A stretch of DNA of 64,000 bases from Rhizobium sp. ASV8 (GCF_016429255.1 NZ_JAELUG010000018.1:1-64000), one strand, 5' to 3'; positions 8,542 to 16,713 are shown, counted from the first letter of the stretch. Translations and numbers: made by a program. Notes: generated by a model from the sequence alone, not told the origin.

Positions 8542-8964
8542 ATGCCTATTCTCTACACGACCAAAGCTTCCGCCACCGGTGGCCGCGCTGGCCATGCAGT
8601 TTCCGAAAATGGCGTCCTTGACGTCACGCTGACCGTGCCGAAGGAACTGGGCGGCGACGGCGCTACCGGCACCAACCCTGAGCAGCTTTTTGCCGCCGGC
8701 TACTCCGCTTGCTTCCTGGGTGCCCTGAAATTTGTCGCAGGTCAGCAGAAGGTCAAGATTCCGGAAGATGCGAAGGTCACCGCGACCGTCGGTATCGGGC
8801 CGCGCGCAGACGGCACCGGTTTCGGCATCGAAGTGTCCCTGGCCGTTCACATTCCCGGCATGGACAAGGCTGAGGCTGAAAAGCTTGCCGCCGCCGCCCA
8901 CATCGTATGCCCTTACAGCCACGCCATGCGCACGTCGACCGAAGTGCAGTTCGCGGTTGTCTGA
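8542..8964 (+). CDS. ohr: Organic hydroperoxide resistance protein Ohr
   Basis: The 140-residue OsmC/Ohr-family protein has both active-site cysteines: C57 in AAGYSACFLGAL and the second in HIVCPYSHAMR. NPEQLFAAGYSA is the family hallmark. Ohr reduces organic hydroperoxides with lipoyl-dependent electron supply in the cytoplasm. The ATG at 8542 sits after GGGAGA; the ATG five bases earlier is out of frame. It is divergent from ohrR and followed by a terminator. Confidence 0.95.
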   Translation: MPILYTTKASATGGRAGHAVSENGVLDVTLTVPKELGGDGATGTNPEQLFAAGYSACFLGALKFVAGQQKVKIPEDAKVTATVGIGPRADGTGFGIEVSLAVHIPGMDKAEAEKLAAAAHIVCPYSHAMRTSTEVQFAVV

Positions 8965-9003
8965 GCCGGAACGGATGGCTGGCCGTTAGCGGCCACCTCT
9001 ATC

Positions 9004-9038
9004 GAAAGGAGCGGTAGTCCTATCTGTCGCTCCTTTTC
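9004..9038 (+). terminator. Rho-independent terminator after ohr
   Basis: Stem GAAAGGAGCG / CGCTCCTTTTC with a 14-base loop, followed by TTCTTCT, 40 bases after the ohr stop. Confidence 0.7.
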
Positions 9039-9084
9039 TTCTGCAAGAAAAGTGCTATATATTTTCCAAGGAAAGGATGTAGCC

Positions 9085-9468
9085 ATGGCAAAAGCTCAGG
9101 CAATAGGTCAACCAATCGCTGGCGAAGCCCTTGTTATCACCAAGGCAGTGGTCAATGCGGCCGAGCGGTTGGGGGTGAATGCACGCATACTCGCGGATAT
9201 TATCGGCGTTTCCGAGGCGACGGTGTCGCGCATGAAGCGGCAGGATCATCTTCTAGAGCGCGATAGCAAGCCGTTCGAGCTTGGCGTGCTCTTCGTGCGT
9301 CTCTTTCGCTCGCTGGACGCGATTGTCGGCGGGGACGAAACGGTGGCGCGGCAATGGCTGCGCAATGACAACCTCGCCTTCGGCGCAGCGCCGCTGAACA
9401 AGATCACCTCGATTTCGGGTTTGACTGATGTCCTTGCCTATCTGGACGCCCGCCGCGCTCTCGTCTGA
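9085..9468 (+). CDS. Xre/ParS (MbcA-type) antitoxin
   Basis: The 127-residue protein has an N-terminal helix-turn-helix (RLGVNARILADIIGVSEATV) and a C-terminal antitoxin/toxin-binding domain ending in LTDVLAYLDARRALV, the usual form of antitoxins paired with RES-domain toxins. It should neutralise the downstream toxin and repress the pair. The ATG at 9085 follows GGAAAGGA; an upstream in-frame ATG at 9052 is less well placed. It overlaps the toxin gene by 41 bases. Confidence 0.88.
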   Translation: MAKAQAIGQPIAGEALVITKAVVNAAERLGVNARILADIIGVSEATVSRMKRQDHLLERDSKPFELGVLFVRLFRSLDAIVGGDETVARQWLRNDNLAFGAAPLNKITSISGLTDVLAYLDARRALV

Positions 9469-10180
9469 GGCAAAGGCCATTTCTGGACGTTATTGGCGGC
9501 TGGTGGAATCGCAGCATCAGGTCTCGACGCTGAAGCTGGTGGACAATCTGGAAGAGCAGGATCTGCTCGAGCGTCTGCTGGACGAGAGCAAGCCGCGTTT
9601 ACCACCGGAATGCGCCGGTCTCGACTATCTGCTTGCCACGCCCTTTCGCTATGGCGCGATCTATCCACATGGTTCTCGCTTTCGCCGGGCGGGGCGGACG
9701 CTTGGCGTCTTCTACGCCTCGGAGCAGGTGGAGACGGCTCTTGCGGAGATGAGCTTCTACAGGCTGCTCTTCTTCCGCGATTCTCCGGATACACCGCTGC
9801 CTGCCAATGCGGCGGAATATACGGCCTTTGCCGCGGCAATCACCACCAAGGGCGCTCTCGACCTGACGAAGCCGCCACTGGATCGCGATCGCCAGCAATG
9901 GACCGATCCGGTCGACTATGAAGCCTGCCAATCGCTGGCCGAAGCGGCGCGTGCGGGGGGTATCGAGGCGATCCTCTACCGTTCGGTTCGCGACCCCAGG
10001 GGTGGCCGGAACATCGCGCTCTTGACCGCAAAGGCCTTCGCGGCGCGTGAGCCGGTGGAGCGCCAGACGTGGCGCATCCGTTTGTCGCGCGCGGGCGTGC
10101 AGGCGCTCTGCGAATTTCCCAGACGCCGCATCGGTTTCGAGAGGCAGGATTTCGGCGCCGATCCCCGGCTTGCGCAATAG
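9428..10180 (+). CDS. RES-domain toxin (MbcT-like)
   Basis: The 250-residue protein holds a RES domain: RYWRLVES at the start, SRFRRAGRTLGVFYAS and QVETALAEMSFYR in the core, and GIEAILYRSVRDPRGGRNIA near the end. Known RES toxins such as MbcT and Res degrade NAD+ and stop growth until neutralised. Coupling with the upstream Xre-type gene by a 41-base overlap supports a type II toxin-antitoxin pair. It is longer than many RES toxins (150-230 residues) because of an N-terminal extension. Its TAG stop is formed at the left end of a diverged palindromic element. Confidence 0.87.
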   Translation: MSLPIWTPAALSSEAKAISGRYWRLVESQHQVSTLKLVDNLEEQDLLERLLDESKPRLPPECAGLDYLLATPFRYGAIYPHGSRFRRAGRTLGVFYASEQVETALAEMSFYRLLFFRDSPDTPLPANAAEYTAFAAAITTKGALDLTKPPLDRDRQQWTDPVDYEACQSLAEAARAGGIEAILYRSVRDPRGGRNIALLTAKAFAAREPVERQTWRIRLSRAGVQALCEFPRRRIGFERQDFGADPRLAQ

Positions 10181-10258
10181 AGCCGTTACGGGAAAATTGC
10201 GCTGCGGTTTTTTGTCTGGAATGCATCAACGGGCAGGGAAAGGCTGGCGGCCTAGAGC
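10179..10258. repeat. Diverged palindromic element, type 1, abutting two stop codons
   Basis: AGAGCCGTTACGGGAAAATT followed by GCGCTGCGGTTTTTTGTCTGG matches the type 1 plan seen at 30769. The first bases complete the toxin's TAG stop (10178-10180). At the far end CTAGAGC holds the TAG of the convergent MarR gene (10252-10254). Both genes therefore end within this element. Confidence 0.5.
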
Positions 10259-10698
10259 AAAGCCGCCAGATCGCTGCGCAACCTGTCGCCATTACCCTCT
10301 GGCAGGCGCTCTTCCAGGGCTGCATGCGTCACCTTCCAGATCGGCACGGCGGCGGCAAGCGTTGCCTTGCCCGACGGGGTGAGGCTGAGAAGCCGGGCGC
10401 GACGATCCCTAGGATTGGGCACGATATCAACCCATCCGCGCCGCTCCAGCGGCTTCAGCGCCGCCGTTAGCGTTGTTTGGTCCATCGCAAGCAGCGCCGT
10501 CACCGAGCCCATCGAGGCGGGCATCGGTCTATTCAGCGACATCATGAGGGAAAACTGGCCATTGGTCAGTCCAAATGGTCTCAGCGCTTCATCGAAGCGA
10601 CGAGCCAGGGCGCGTGCGGCACGCTGCACATGCAGGCATAGGCAAGTATCCCGCACAAGTAGGGTGGTTTCGAAGGGGACTTGTATCGCGTTTGACAT
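10252..10698 (-). CDS. MarR-family transcriptional regulator
   Basis: This 148-residue winged-helix regulator has the MarR core (LTNGQFSLMMSLNRP, LAMDQTTLTAALKPLERRGW, PRDRRARLLSLT). It is divergent from a DUF899 gene with a 16-base palindrome between them, so it probably represses that gene and itself. Cysteines lie near the N-terminus (RDTCLCLHVQ), and redox or electrophile sensing is possible but not shown. The ligand is unknown. Confidence 0.87.
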   Translation of the reverse strand: MSNAIQVPFETTLLVRDTCLCLHVQRAARALARRFDEALRPFGLTNGQFSLMMSLNRPMPASMGSVTALLAMDQTTLTAALKPLERRGWVDIVPNPRDRRARLLSLTPSGKATLAAAVPIWKVTHAALEERLPEGNGDRLRSDLAALL

Positions 10699-10707
10699 GC
10701 TTCATTA

Positions 10708-10723
10708 ATATTGATATCAATAT
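10708..10723. promoter_or_regulatory. Palindromic operator between MarR and DUF899 genes
   Basis: ATATTGAT|ATCAATAT is a perfect 16-base palindrome, 10 bases upstream of the marR-type start and 51 before the DUF899 start. A TTGACA (10692-10697) lies just to the left and may be a -35 for the DUF899 gene, with TATCAA at 10715 inside the palindrome as a poor -10. Confidence 0.65.
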
Positions 10724-10773
10724 ATTTGTCAAGATTTCGGGGTGTTAAGGTCGCCGGAGGAGGGCGCTTCACC

Positions 10774-11499
10774 ATGAACCAGATCGTTTCCAGGGAAGTG
10801 TGGCTAGAAGCACGCCGCCAGCTGCTCGCCAGCGAGAAAGAGGCAACGCATTTGCGCGATCGCGTCAATGCAGAGCGTTTGGCTTTACCTTGGGTCAAGG
10901 TCGACAAGAACTATGTCTTCGATACGCCGGAGGGCAAGAAGACGCTCGCCGATCTCTTCGCCGGCCGCAGCCAGCTGATCGTCTATCACTTCATGCTCGG
11001 CCCCGATTGGGACGCCGGATGCCCCGGTTGCTCCTTCCTTGCCGACCATTTCGATGGCGCGCTTCCGCATCTCAACAATCACGACGTCACCCTGGTTGCT
11101 GTCTCCCGCGCGCCGCTGCAGAAGGTGGAAGCCTACAAGAAGCGCATGGGCTGGAATTTCCCCTGGGTGTCGTCCTTCGCCAACGACTTCAACTTCGACT
11201 ATCACGTTTCCTTTTCGAAGGAGCAGCTTGCCGGCGAGGTAATTTACTACAACTTCACGCCGATGGATCCAGCCGAAGGCTTTGACGAGCTTCCTGGCCT
11301 CAGCTCCTTCTACAAGGACGAAGCCGGCAATATCTTCCATACCTATTCGAGCTATGCACGCGGTCCCGAGGAACTGATCGGCACGCTGATGATCCTCGAT
11401 CGAGCGCCCAAGGGACGCAATGAAACCAGCACGATGAACTTCGTGCGTCGCCACGACGAATATGAGCACGCGGCGAAGACACATTCCTGCTGCGATTGA
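10774..11499 (+). CDS. DUF899 thioredoxin-like protein
   Basis: The 241-residue protein belongs to DUF899, a thioredoxin-fold family often found beside stress regulators. Visible marks are HFMLGPDWDAGCPGCSFLADH (C-P-G-C in place of the thioredoxin CxxC), WNFPWVSSFANDFNFDY and a cysteine pair at the very end (HSCCD). No enzymatic activity can be assigned. The ATG at 10774 follows GGAGGAGGG. It is divergent from a MarR gene that probably controls it. Confidence 0.85.
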   Translation: MNQIVSREVWLEARRQLLASEKEATHLRDRVNAERLALPWVKVDKNYVFDTPEGKKTLADLFAGRSQLIVYHFMLGPDWDAGCPGCSFLADHFDGALPHLNNHDVTLVAVSRAPLQKVEAYKKRMGWNFPWVSSFANDFNFDYHVSFSKEQLAGEVIYYNFTPMDPAEGFDELPGLSSFYKDEAGNIFHTYSSYARGPEELIGTLMILDRAPKGRNETSTMNFVRRHDEYEHAAKTHSCCD

Positions 11500-11713
11500 C
11501 GCGCGGCGAGGCAGCCGAATGCGTGTCGTTGGGAGCAGGGGTCGAAATATTGTATTTCGTGCCTAACTAACATCTGGCGCATGCTAACGGCCGACAGGCG
11601 AAGCGAGCGACCATCGCTTCGCCGTCACGTTGATCGGCCATGATGAGCTTGCGCCGACAGCCGGCTCTGGATGAGACGGATACTTTAGCAATCATAATAG
11701 GGAGAGAGCTACC

Positions 11714-12490
11714 ATGGCTGAGAAGGGTTATTTTGTCTGGTACGAGCTGATGACGACGGACATGAAGGCGGCCGAGGCCTTCTATAGCAAGGTCGTCGGC
11801 TGGGATGCTGCGGATGCCGGCATGCCCGAAGTCGGAATGGACTACACATTGTTCAGCGCCGGCGCAGGCCCGGTTGCTGGTCTGATGATCCTGCCGGAAG
11901 AGGCGAAGGCCATGGGCACTCCACCCTGCTGGACCGGCTATATCGGCGTTCCCGATGTCGACGAAGCGACCAAGACGGTGGTTGGCAAAGGCGGCAAGGT
12001 CTATCGCGAGCCGATGGATATTCCGGGCGTCGGCAGGTTTTCCGTCGTCTCCGATCCTTATGGGGCGGCCTTCTGCCTGTTCACGCCGCTGCCTGGCCAG
12101 GATTGGGAGCCCGCGGCCCCCGCCACGCCCGGATATTTCGGCTGGCACGAACTTTATGCCGGCGACGGTCCGAAGGCCTTCGATTTCTACAGCGAGATGT
12201 TCGGTTGGGAACTGAGCTCCGATTTCGACATGGGGCCGATGGGCAAGTACAAGATCTTCAAGATCGGCGATCGCGACTTCGGCGGCATCATGACCAAGCC
12301 GGCGGAAATGCCTGTCGCGGCCTGGAATTTCTACATCAACGTTCCGGCGATCGATGCCGCAATCACCCGCATCACCGAAGGTGGCGGCGCGATCGTCAAC
12401 GGCCCTATGGAAGTCCCCGGCGGCAGCTGGATCGTCCAGGCGACCGATCCGCAAGGCGCATTCTTCTCGCTCGTCGCGCCGGTGCGGTGA
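11714..12490 (+). CDS. VOC-family protein with two glyoxalase-like domains
   Basis: The 258-residue protein is an internal duplication. The first VOC unit (about 1-125) begins GYFVWYELMTTDMKAAEAFY and the second (about 135-258) begins GYFGWHELYAGDGPKAFDFY. Each half ends in a DP.GA.F segment. These double-domain proteins resemble hydroxylase/glyoxalase-like VOC proteins of unknown substrate. A ribosome-binding site (GGGAGAGAG) precedes the ATG. The 214 bases upstream show no other gene. Confidence 0.85.
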   Translation: MAEKGYFVWYELMTTDMKAAEAFYSKVVGWDAADAGMPEVGMDYTLFSAGAGPVAGLMILPEEAKAMGTPPCWTGYIGVPDVDEATKTVVGKGGKVYREPMDIPGVGRFSVVSDPYGAAFCLFTPLPGQDWEPAAPATPGYFGWHELYAGDGPKAFDFYSEMFGWELSSDFDMGPMGKYKIFKIGDRDFGGIMTKPAEMPVAAWNFYINVPAIDAAITRITEGGGAIVNGPMEVPGGSWIVQATDPQGAFFSLVAPVR

Positions 12491-12493
12491 TTT

Positions 12494-12612
12494 TTACCCT
12501 CCCTTCGAGGGGAGGAATGGCCTGTAGGTCGGGTCGGAGTGATATGCGGTTTGCGGCATGTCACCCCGACCCGCGGCTTCGCCGCGACCTCCCGCTCGTG
12601 GGGGAGGTCTAA
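12494..12612. repeat. Intergenic mosaic repeat (RIME-like)
   Basis: The space between the convergent VOC and HerA-like genes is filled by nested inverted repeats: CCTCCCTTCGAGGGGAGG, then GGTCGGGT with partner ACCCCGACC, CGCGGCTTCGCCGCG and GACCTCCCGCTCGTGGGGGAGGTC. This is the style of the Rhizobium intergenic mosaic elements. Read as RNA, it could also act as a terminator for both genes. Confidence 0.65.
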
Positions 12613-12614
12613 AT

Positions 12615-14129
12615 CTACCGTTTGAAACTGCCGAGGATGCCTCGGACGATGGCGCGGCCGACTTGCGTTGCGACCGTGCGCGCCATGCTTTTCATGGTCG
12701 CTTCAAGGATTGTTTCGCGCTGATAGCCCGAGCGACCGCGGCCGGCTGGCTTGTTGCTGTCTCCGCCGAAGCCGGGAAGTGTCCAGCCATCGCCTGCGCT
12801 GCCGCTCTGCTGTTCGGAAGCCTTGCGCGCCCGCTCCGTCAGGATCTCATAGGCGGATTCGCGATCGATCGTCTGATCGTAGATGCCCGCAACCGGGCTG
12901 GCGTGCATGACGGCCCGGCGCTCCGCATCGTTAAGTGGGCCGATGCGGCCGGCGGGCGGCCGGATCAACGTGCGCTCGACGATCGATGGCGCGCCCTTGC
13001 CCTCCAGCATCGACACCAGCGCCTCGCCGGTGCCAAGCGTGGTGATGACCTCGGCGCAATTGAACGCCGGGTTGGGGCGGAAAGTGGACGCTGCCGTCTG
13101 CACGGCCTTCTGCTCGCGCGGCGTATAAGCGCGCAGAGCATGCTGCACGCGATTGCCAAGCTGGGCCAGCACCGTTTCGGGCACGTCGAGCGGGTTTTGC
13201 GTGACGAAATAGACGCCGACGCCCTTGGAGCGGATCAGCCGCACCACTTGCTCCACGCGCTCTATCAGCACTTTCGGTGCATCGTTAAAGAGCAGATGCG
13301 CCTCATCGAAGAAGAAGACCAGTCTGGGTTTTTCCGGATCTCCCACCTCGGGCAGTTCCTCGAACAGTTCCGACAGCAGCCACAGCAGGAAGGTCGCATA
13401 GAGACGCGGGTTCATCATCAGCTTGTCGGCTGCGAGCACGGAAACCTGGCCGTAACCGTCGTTGCTGACCCGCATGATGTCGGAGATCTTCAAGGCCGGT
13501 TCGCCGAAGAAGTTTTCCGCGCCTTGCTGTTCCAGGACGAGCATTGCGCGCTGGATCGAGCCGACCGAGGATTTCGAGATCAGGCCGTATTTGCTGGAAA
13601 GCTCGCTGGCATTGTCACCCATATAGTTCAGCAGCGCCTGCAGATCCTTGAGATCCAGCAGCGCCAGGCCATTTTCGTCGGCGATCTTGAAGGCGATGTT
13701 GAGTACGCCTTCCTGCGCTTCAGAGGCATCCATCAAGCGTGCCAGCAAAAGCGGTCCCATCTCGGCGATGGTCGCGCGAACGCGGTGGCCCTTCTCGCCA
13801 TAGAGATCCCAGAAGATGACCGGAAACTGATCGAATTCATAAGGGGAGAGGCCGACTTCTTCGGCGCGCTTGAGCAGGAAATCCTTCGCCTCGCCCTTAA
13901 CGGCAATGCCGGAGAGGTCGCCCTTGATGTCTGCGCAAAAGACAGGCACGCCGGCCTTGGAAAAGCCCTCCGCAAGCACCTGCAGCGTCACCGTCTTGCC
14001 GGTGCCGGTAGCGCCGGTAACGAGACCGTGGCGGTTGCCGAATTTCAACGTCAGGAACTCGTCCTTGTTGATGCTTTCATCCGGATTGCGGCTGGCGCCA
14101 ACGAAAATCTGTCCGTCCTGCTGCGGCAT
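12615..14129 (-). CDS. HerA-like ATPase (DUF853 family)
   Basis: The 504-residue P-loop ATPase of the HerA/FtsK superfamily has Walker A GATGTGKT (about residues 39-46) and Walker B LVFFFDEAHLL, plus a Gln sensor in VYFVTQNP. It matches the DUF853 group (YjgR-like), which is annotated as a helicase-like NTPase though its DNA role is unproven. Unlike HerA proper it stands alone, without a NurA nuclease. The C-terminal 60 residues are Gly/Ser-rich, then basic (VGRAIVRGILGSFKR). The ATG at 14129 is close to a palindromic element. Confidence 0.88.
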   Translation of the reverse strand: MPQQDGQIFVGASRNPDESINKDEFLTLKFGNRHGLVTGATGTGKTVTLQVLAEGFSKAGVPVFCADIKGDLSGIAVKGEAKDFLLKRAEEVGLSPYEFDQFPVIFWDLYGEKGHRVRATIAEMGPLLLARLMDASEAQEGVLNIAFKIADENGLALLDLKDLQALLNYMGDNASELSSKYGLISKSSVGSIQRAMLVLEQQGAENFFGEPALKISDIMRVSNDGYGQVSVLAADKLMMNPRLYATFLLWLLSELFEELPEVGDPEKPRLVFFFDEAHLLFNDAPKVLIERVEQVVRLIRSKGVGVYFVTQNPLDVPETVLAQLGNRVQHALRAYTPREQKAVQTAASTFRPNPAFNCAEVITTLGTGEALVSMLEGKGAPSIVERTLIRPPAGRIGPLNDAERRAVMHASPVAGIYDQTIDRESAYEILTERARKASEQQSGSAGDGWTLPGFGGDSNKPAGRGRSGYQRETILEATMKSMARTVATQVGRAIVRGILGSFKR

Positions 14130-14144
14130 GGTGTCGTCTCCCTT

Positions 14145-14194
14145 AGAGCATGATGCCGAGAAGTGTCATCGGTTTTCGGACGACATCATGCTCT
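14145..14194. repeat. Dispersed palindromic element, type 2
   Basis: AGAGCATGATG, CCGAGAAG, CGGTTTTCGG, CATCATGCTCT: outer arms of 11 bases are perfect complements. The same plan occurs at 31859-31906. It lies just upstream of the HerA-like gene start. Confidence 0.75.
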
Positions 14195-14206
14195 AGCTGT
14201 TTGATT

Positions 14207-14257
14207 CTAGAACCGGATGATTTTGGATCGATTCGGTCCAAAATCATCCGGTTCTAG
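14207..14257. repeat. Perfect inverted repeat with 21-base arms
   Basis: CTAGAACCGGATGATTTTGG (plus one A) is followed by a 9-base loop (TCGATTCGG) and the exact complement ending in CCGGTTCTAG. It stands 12 bases after the type 2 element and may form one compound mobile unit with it. Confidence 0.8.
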
Positions 14258-14457
14258 GGTGGCGGCACAGCAGCTTTTTGAAGCTGCCAGAGCCGTTCAT
14301 CGATTTGTCCTGACACTGTTATAAGAACTCGAATGGAGAGGGACAACCATTCGCGTCAGGGTTCCGCTTCTGGTAGAATAACGACGCCCGGCGCGGCTTG
14401 TGTCGGTTGCTTCATTGAGTTACGTTGACGTTAACGTCGTAAAGGCAGGAGGCCACA
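14258..14457 (+). promoter_or_regulatory. Leader of the 131-residue protein gene, with a palindrome
   Basis: Together with the repeats at 14145-14257 this completes a 328-base gap between divergent genes. GACGTTAACGTC (14427-14438) is a perfect 12-base palindrome 19 bases before the GTG start, preceded by TT (TTGACGTTAACGTC). This resembles operators of MerR-type regulators such as LiuR, but no such regulator is adjacent. The ribosome-binding site is GCAGGAGG. Confidence 0.4.
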
Positions 14458-14853
14458 GTGAACGAAGTTATTGATCAGATCGCGACCAAAGCCGGTATCG
14501 CTCCCGACCTCGCGGAGAAGGCCGTCGGCATGATTCTCGGCTTCCTGCAGCGCGAAGCTCCGGAAGGCCCGGTTACCAAGATGATCGAATCTTTCCCCGG
14601 CGCAACCGATCTGGTTGCCCAGTACGGCGGCGATGCCTCGGGTGGCGGCGGCCTTCTCGGCGGCCTCCTGAGCGCGGTTGGCGCCGGCGGCGGCATCATG
14701 GGCCTCGGCCAGCAGCTGATGAGCACCGGCCTCGGCATGGGCGACATTACCTCGCTCGCCAAGGAAACAGTCGCGACTGCCCGGCAATATGCCGGCAACG
14801 ATGTCGTCGATCAGGTGGTGAATTCTGTTCCCGGCTTGAGCCAGTTCATCTAG
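14458..14853 (+). CDS. Conserved hypothetical protein, Gly-rich centre
   Basis: The 131-residue protein starts with GTG after GCAGGAGGCCACA. Its N-terminal third is helical (VIDQIATKAGIAPDLAEKAV, the shape of DUF2267/DUF2780-like domains). The centre is a glycine-rich hydrophobic stretch (SGGGGLLGGLLSAVGAGGG), and the C-terminus is again helical (VVDQVVNSVPGLSQFI). There is no signal peptide. The function is unknown. A strong terminator follows directly. Confidence 0.75.
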   Translation: MNEVIDQIATKAGIAPDLAEKAVGMILGFLQREAPEGPVTKMIESFPGATDLVAQYGGDASGGGGLLGGLLSAVGAGGGIMGLGQQLMSTGLGMGDITSLAKETVATARQYAGNDVVDQVVNSVPGLSQFI

Positions 14854-14870
14854 TCGGTATTGTCGCTGAC

Positions 14871-14909
14871 AACAAAAAGCCCCGCGATAATCTCGCGGGG
14901 CTTTTTGTT
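14871..14909. terminator. Bidirectional rho-independent terminator
   Basis: Arms AACAAAAAGCCCCGCGA and its exact complement flank a 5-base loop, with A-run on one side and T-run on the other. It serves the gene on the left and zwf, which converges from the right. Confidence 0.92.
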
Positions 14910-14950
14910 GAGATGAGGGGGCGGCATTATTCATACCCGCCCTCCGAGCG

Positions 14951-16471
14951 TTAGACTCTTTTACCGCTCGAAGCCCCGTCGATCTGATGCCACTTGCGGC
15001 CATCGCGTTCGATGAGTTCGTCGGCGGAAGCCGGGCCTGAGCTGCCGGGAGCATAGGGATCGGGCTTGCCGCCCTCGGCCCAAAGGTCGAGGAAGGGCTG
15101 CACGGCTGCCCAGCCTGCCTCGATGCCGTCGGCGCGCTGGAAGAGGGTCTGGTCACCGACGAAAAGTTCGTAGAACAGGCTTTCGTAGCCGGTCTGCTTG
15201 CCGATGTCGAAATTGTCCGCATAGCGGAAGTCGAGCGAAACCGGCGCGGTTTTCAGCACCAGTCCCGGTGACTTGATCGAGATTTCCATGTCCAGCCCTT
15301 CGTCGGGCTGCACCTGGATGATCAGCCTGTTCGGCGGCAGTTCGGGCTGGGTGCCGTGGCGGGGGAATTGCGCGAAGGGCACTTGGCGGAAGGTAATGAC
15401 CACTTCCGTATCGCGCGCCTTCATTGCCTTGCCGGTACGCAGATAGAACGGCACGCCCGCCCAGCGCCATGTATCGACGAGGAGCTTCAGCGCCACGAAG
15501 GTTTCTGTGTTGCTATCGGGCGAGACATCCGGCGTCTGGGTAAAGGCCGGCAGATCGCGGCCGGCGATCGGGCCTGCCGTATAAGCGCCGCGCACGCCGT
15601 TCTGGGCTGCTTCTTCGCGCGAATAGGCACGCAGAGCTTTCAGCACCTTGCCTTTTTCATTGCGGATCGACTCCGCGTCAAAACTGTTCGGCGGCTCCAT
15701 TGCCACCATCGCCAGCAGCTGGAAGAGATGGTTCGGCACCATGTCGCGCAAAGCGCCGGTCGCATCGTAGAACTTGCCGCGCGTGCCGACATCGACAAGC
15801 TCCGCCGCCGTGATCTGCACGTGATCGATATAGTTGTTGTTCCACAAGGCCTCGATCATCATGTTGGCGAAGCGCGTCGTCATGATGTTCTGGACGGTTT
15901 CCTTGCCGAGGAAATGGTCGATGCGGTAGATCTGGCTTTCGTGGACATGGTTCAGCAACCGCGCATTCAGGGCTTGCGCCGATGCGAGATCGTGGCCGAA
16001 GGGCTTTTCGATCGCGATGCGGCGGAAGGCGCCGGTCGCCTCGTTCATCAGTCCGTTTTCGGATAGCTTCTCGGCAATGTCGCCAAAGAATTGCGGCGGT
16101 ACGGCGAAATAGAACGCCGCATTGGCGCTCGGTGCACTCGATAGGTAATCGGCGATCTGTTTGTAGACGGCATTCTGCGTGAAGTCGCCGGAGATGTAGC
16201 TGATGCGCTTGCGCAGGCTCTGCCACGCGGCTTGACGCTGCGGATCGTCCATGTCGCCGGAGGTCTTGAGGAAGGCTTCCAACCGCTCCAGCAGCATGTC
16301 CACGCCGCCGGTCTCGATGCCGACGCCGAGGATGTGCAGATCCTCTCCCACAAGCCCGCTGCGGGTCATGTTGATCAGCGTCGGGACGAGCAGGCGCCTG
16401 GTGAGATCGCCGGCGGCGCCGAAGATTACGAATGTCAGTGGCGGGGCGGGTGCGACGTCGGGGGTGGTCAT
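14951..16471 (-). CDS. zwf: Glucose-6-phosphate 1-dehydrogenase
   Basis: The 506-residue protein has the NADP-binding N-terminus (FVIFGAAGDLTRRLLVP), the active-site motif RIDHFLGKE and the family segments IEKPFGHDL and FYLRTGKAM. It oxidises glucose 6-phosphate to 6-phosphogluconolactone, feeding the Entner-Doudoroff and pentose phosphate routes. The length is normal. pgl and edd, often adjacent to zwf in rhizobia, are absent here, so this may be a stand-alone or second copy. The start follows GGAGAAGCGCTC. Confidence 0.95.
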   Translation of the reverse strand: MTTPDVAPAPPLTFVIFGAAGDLTRRLLVPTLINMTRSGLVGEDLHILGVGIETGGVDMLLERLEAFLKTSGDMDDPQRQAAWQSLRKRISYISGDFTQNAVYKQIADYLSSAPSANAAFYFAVPPQFFGDIAEKLSENGLMNEATGAFRRIAIEKPFGHDLASAQALNARLLNHVHESQIYRIDHFLGKETVQNIMTTRFANMMIEALWNNNYIDHVQITAAELVDVGTRGKFYDATGALRDMVPNHLFQLLAMVAMEPPNSFDAESIRNEKGKVLKALRAYSREEAAQNGVRGAYTAGPIAGRDLPAFTQTPDVSPDSNTETFVALKLLVDTWRWAGVPFYLRTGKAMKARDTEVVITFRQVPFAQFPRHGTQPELPPNRLIIQVQPDEGLDMEISIKSPGLVLKTAPVSLDFRYADNFDIGKQTGYESLFYELFVGDQTLFQRADGIEAGWAAVQPFLDLWAEGGKPDPYAPGSSGPASADELIERDGRKWHQIDGASSGKRV

Positions 16472-16570
16472 GAGCGCTTCTCCTTGCGACGGCCATAAAG
16501 GGGGCTTCTGGACGACATCGACTATCTCCTCGGAGCTATTGCTGTTTCAGCTTTGGCTACTGATGTTCTA

Positions 16571-16673
16571 CTGCATAATTCCTCAAATCGGAACGATTTA
16601 AGGGCAAAATTATGCAGCAGATTTAACGTGTTACAGCGACCTTTGCGCGCCACATGTGGCGCGCGACGCTGTA
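16571..16673. repeat. Compound palindromic intergenic element
   Basis: Two hairpins stand side by side upstream of zwf. The first has arms CTGCATAATT / AATTATGCAG (16571-16617). The second has TTACAGCG ... CGCTGTAG around the perfect 20-base palindrome GCGCGCCACATGTGGCGCGC (16645-16664). The first hairpin is similar to the element at 42306-42352. Confidence 0.7.
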
Positions 16674-16713
16674 GCGCCCGCCGTTGGCAGACTTTTAAGA
16701 GGAGCCAGGCTGC

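Noticed and set aside
12558..14153. 531-codon open frame opposite the HerA-like gene
   Set aside because: It has no domain or ribosome-binding site. The minus-strand gene has Walker A and B motifs.
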